This document shows positions 60,734 to 64,000 of a stretch of DNA of 64,000 nt, one piece after another. The position numbers and the translations under genes are program-made. The stretch is taken from the NCBI GenBank assembly GCA_936450465.1, contig OW388300.1:44176358-44240357 (forward strand), read 5' to 3'. The notes under the pieces were generated by a model, which saw only the letters and a program-made list of their open reading frames with translations, ran no database searches and was not told where the DNA came from. This DNA is from Gibbula magus (lineage: Eukaryota; Mollusca; Gastropoda; Trochida; Trochidae). The first letter of the stretch is position 1. The number at the start of each line of letters is the position of its first letter.

Positions 60734-61330
60734 AGGCTGGGCGCACACTACGTCCGATTGTTCTTGCGATGCGTCATGCGATGCGTAAAAAAAACGCAGA
60801 CAGTGCATTTTTCAATGCGATGCGATTCGATGCGATGAAAATAGGTGCTGCACCTATTTTATTGCATCGCAAACGAAATCACATGGATGATTCCCTATCT
60901 TATGTCATATTTTACACTTCTCGAGGAGGTTCCCCACTCAAACCACACGAAGGAAAGTGAGCAGGCCTATGAACCATGCGTGCTATGATTATGTATTGAT
61001 CCACAATTATAAATCCCGCTTTTTATATAGTTTTGAAAAAGATATTTGATATTATTTTTGCCGACATATACATGTACAAAACCTGACGCTGATTATAGAG
61101 AAATGTATCACCATTTCTTCCTCTTCTTCTTCCAATAAGAGCATAGCTATATGGTGGCACCAATATCTGCAGACTTCACAATACTAGAGATATATAGCAC
61201 CTATATGAACTTTTTATAAAACGCAATATATAACGCACTTTCTTAACGCGTGTAGTGTGCACGGAAAGCGCAACGCAACGCATCGCATAACGCATCGCAC
61301 AAAAAATCGGACGTAGTGTGCGCCCAGCCT
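60734..61330. mobile_element. MITE of about 600 bp with about 50-bp terminal inverted repeats
   Basis: The left end aggctgggcgcacactacgt and the right end (reverse complement) match, then continue as gatgcgt/gcatcgca repeats over about 50 bp with few mismatches. The interior is AT-rich with no transposase. The right flank is an A-run. It inserted just downstream of the gene's poly(A) site. Confidence 0.85.
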
Positions 61331-62757
61331 AAAAAAAATTAAATACTTGTGTTTTGTAAGGAAGCACTCACAATTATACATACATAGTATGGTATATTTT
61401 TTATTATGTCTGTTCAAAGATACTTGGGCCTCTGAGGCGGTTTTTCAAGATGGCTTTTGGCGACAGCAATAAATTTAGAAGTAGAATTTGTGTAAGAAAA
61501 GATCTCGTCGACCTAAATAACCCCTTTTTTCGCTTCATGTCATTAAACAAACAAAAACTAACTTTTTGGCGGTCCTATTTCGTCTAGTTAAAGAGCCACC
61601 AAGGTTAGTCATGAACATACAGGAAAATTGGCAAAAATGTATCTCCGTGAAATATATAAACTTAATTTTTCCAAAATTTGTTGGACCCAAAATAAGCGGA
61701 GAAATACACTAATTAGTAAAGGTGTTTTCCAGTCTAAATATAGATTCAGTCTATTATTTTCAAGCGCAAAGCATTGTGATCCGACTCACACACTGTATAC
61801 AAAGACACGAAATAATAACAAAGTTTATGAGCAATGAAAGAAATTGAAATATTTAATTTTTGGGGGTTATTTATTTACCATTTCATTTAATTATGTATTT
61901 GCTACAGAAATTGGAATACTTGTTTTACCCAACTAGGTATTTTGCTTGAATTTTATAATAATGAGAGTAAAAAATTGTCATAATTTGCTGGTCTTATCTC
62001 AATAAGAAGTACATTAAACAGGCCATAATTTGTATATTCTCAGGACATTTAGAAACATTGTTTATAAAGCAATCGTCACATTCAGTAATGTGTGACAAGG
62101 GTAACTTGCAAGAGAAGCACGTGCAGCGCGTGCAGCACATGGGATGTTATGGCGACTTGCGCTAGAGACGAGCCTCCACGCTTCGGAGGCATTTGCTGTT
62201 GTGTAGTACGTTTTACGAAATAAAGGGGATTCTGTGCATATGACGTCAGATACACTTAGCGCGCGCTACTTGAAGGGTTACTTTGAAACCAAATTTCATT
62301 ACATCGTCGTGATATGAAAATTATTTATCACATGTCATGTTGTAGATAAAAGATTTCTCTGGCGATTGACGTTATAAGTTTATTTTCCCCAAAATGTTTT
62401 TTTTTGTATTTGAAACACTAACATCCTTGATGGCTCTTTAAGAAGATTCAAAAGCGATTTCTTAAAATTTTTGTTTTTTAGAAATATAAACAGTTTATAA
62501 TTTTAAAATTCACATTTAATGTAGACGGCTTCTGAAGACATGACATCTCCCTGTTTCAGTTGTTTAAATATCACTCGTGAACTAAATAGCTTGTATTTTG
62601 TATGGTGACGTTTCTTTTGTTCGTGAGTATAGTACTCATGGAAAAGCAGATAAAACTAGTTCATATACGTACTACTTGACAAGATAACCTATTGCAATAA
62701 TGGTTGAAGTAACTTTGCTTTATCCAAGCAAGGCATTTTGTCATACGAACATCAAAA
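61331..62757. other. Intergenic sequence, no gene recognised
   Basis: AT-rich sequence with short open frames that lack coding character. A GC-richer patch at 62110-62200 (gcacgtgcagcgcgtgcagc) has no recognised function. Confidence 0.5.
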
Positions 62758-62808
62758 ACATCTGTATAAATGGAAATGCCATGCAGAAGTGATAAGAGCT
62801 ACCGGTAT

Positions 62809-63164
62809 TCCATCCTCGGTTACCCAGGGTTTTATATATGCTCCGTTACTCTCCACTATATCACCCATGGGAAACTCTGTCAGCAACGAAGTCAGTAACA
62901 AAAGAAAATACTCAATACGATAAGACGGAAATGGTCAAGGGAGCTAACCGGTGACGGATGGCTAACAAAATGACCTCGCGTGTTTTGCAACGAAGTGATA
63001 TGAATTGTCATTGGCTCGCAGGTCCAAGCTGCGTAGCGGTTTGATTGGCTCACGCCGGCCAAGCGCGGGTAATTTGAGTACAGATTTCTCTGATGAAATT
63101 TCCCATGGGTGATCTAGTGGAGAGTAACGGAGCAAATATAAAACCCTGGGTAACCGAGGATGCA
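62809..63164. mobile_element. Fold-back element with about 65-bp inverted arms
   Basis: The left arm 62811-62874 (catcctcggttacccagggt...) and the right arm 63099-63163 (tttcccatgggtgatctagt...) are near-perfect reverse complements separated by about 225 bp. Open frames over it on both strands are shadows of the inverted structure. No transposase is visible. Confidence 0.85.
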
Positions 63165-64000
63165 AGTACTCTGTTTATACAGGAATATGTTTATACACGT
63201 GCCATGCCATAGCACCTGTGCGAAAAGTTCCACAATTCACCTGGACACGGTTGATTTCGGGGGATGTAGCCCGTGTCCAGTGATGTAATGACTCTTCAAA
63301 TAACAACTAAAGTCAGATTTCTTTATCCATTCTTGTATTAATAAGATTCAGACAGGGGGTTCGCTTAACGGGTAACAGTGGCCTCACAGACTCCCGGAGT
63401 CCGAATCACCTCTAGCGGGTCGGTTGCTCGCGTGTATATTCTTCTAATTTACATTACTACACGAGTCTAAAGATTTCATTGGTAACTTATCTCTGAGATG
63501 CCTAGACCATATTTCAGATTCAACTAGAACTCTTTTTATGGTATTGACATTTCTCGAAGTGCGGTCCAGCACTTAGTGACTAACAGTATATATTTGTGAG
63601 CTATGCTGACGTCAGTTATGTTCTCACATGAATAGAGATTTTTGTATCTATGTTTTAGAAACAATATTGTAACATAGTCATTCAATAATATGTATGTTGT
63701 TAGCATCTTGAATGTGTTGTACCTGCTAATACCATCTCCACAGAAGTTTAATATAATCTACTTAGGGACCAGGGTGATACATGCTACTCCCTACCAGTCA
63801 TCTGTTTGCAAACGTGTTGTTAGGATTAGTTGCTAGATGGCTTGTGCCTATAAGACTCGGGATCGAGAAAGGGGAGGCAGAACGGCTCTGAGAGCGGACT
63901 GGACCACAGAGATGTGAGGACCCACGAGACTCGCACGGGTGATGGCCGGAGGTGGTCCAGGGAGGAGAGGAAGCTTGGAGTATGACTGTTGCACTAAGCT
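63165..64000. other. Intergenic sequence; short hairpin, otherwise unassigned
   Basis: A perfect 10-bp hairpin (ctggacacgg and ccgtgtccag) lies at 63241-63280. The last 150 bp are GC-richer (ggagaggaagcttggag) and may belong to a neighbouring gene or repeat that continues outside the window. I cannot assign it. Confidence 0.4.

Noticed and set aside
60769..61417. Small open frames rich in Met/Arg/Cys
   Set aside because: They fall on the TIRs (gatgcgt repeats) of the MITE at 60734-61330.
62738..63165. Two open frames on opposite strands with similar peptides
   Set aside because: They are mirror readings of a fold-back element's inverted arms.

Overview
The window is eukaryotic: AT-rich, with GT-AG introns, microsatellites and fold-back elements. 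It is best read as one very large plus-strand gene that starts upstream of base 1 and ends with a stop codon at 60562-60564 and a poly(A) signal at 60636-60641. The product looks like a secreted, polymerising mucin-like glycoprotein. The organism is probably a lophotrochozoan, most likely a bivalve mollusc. This rests on TIR elements with tandem-repeat cores (resembling the bivalve 'pearl' type), on dispersed tracts rich in GTCC/ATCC, and on the mucin/SCO-spondin-like architecture. The species cannot be named from this sequence.

Layout. (1) 1-22060: a tandem array with a 3.37-3.41 kb period, one partial and six complete copies, reaching left beyond the window. Each unit holds five exons: four encode one ~170-residue, two-cysteine domain I do not recognise, and one encodes a short Thr/Pro/Ser-rich (PTS) mucin segment. 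(2) 22528-25165: one diverged copy of the domain. (3) 25166-34393: long introns with two small PTS exons. (4) 34394-36943: three PTS exons, two of them almost pure Gly-Thr-Pro-Ser repeats of about 305 and 265 residues. (5) 36596-44800: a second tandem array, three copies of ~2.75 kb, carrying PTS exons and a three-exon version of the same domain. (6) 45634-60564: a small Thr-rich exon, then a cysteine-rich C-terminus in the order TSP1, TIL, VWC-like, TSP1, VWC-like, three TSP1, TIL, VWC-like, CTCK cystine knot. (7) 60565-64000: 3' UTR and gene-free sequence with two TIR elements.

The proposed exon set keeps phase at every junction. From the first exon (1130) to the stop the lengths sum to 10,500 nt, about 3,499 residues. 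The overall plan (glycosylated PTS tracts interrupted by a repeated globular domain, closed by a TIL/VWC/CTCK end) parallels vertebrate gel-forming mucins, where CysD domains interrupt PTS tracts. The TSP1-rich end is closer to SCO-spondin. The interspersed domain, its 10-11 copies, the two nested exon arrays, and the repeat-encoded in-phase splice acceptors are the most unusual content.
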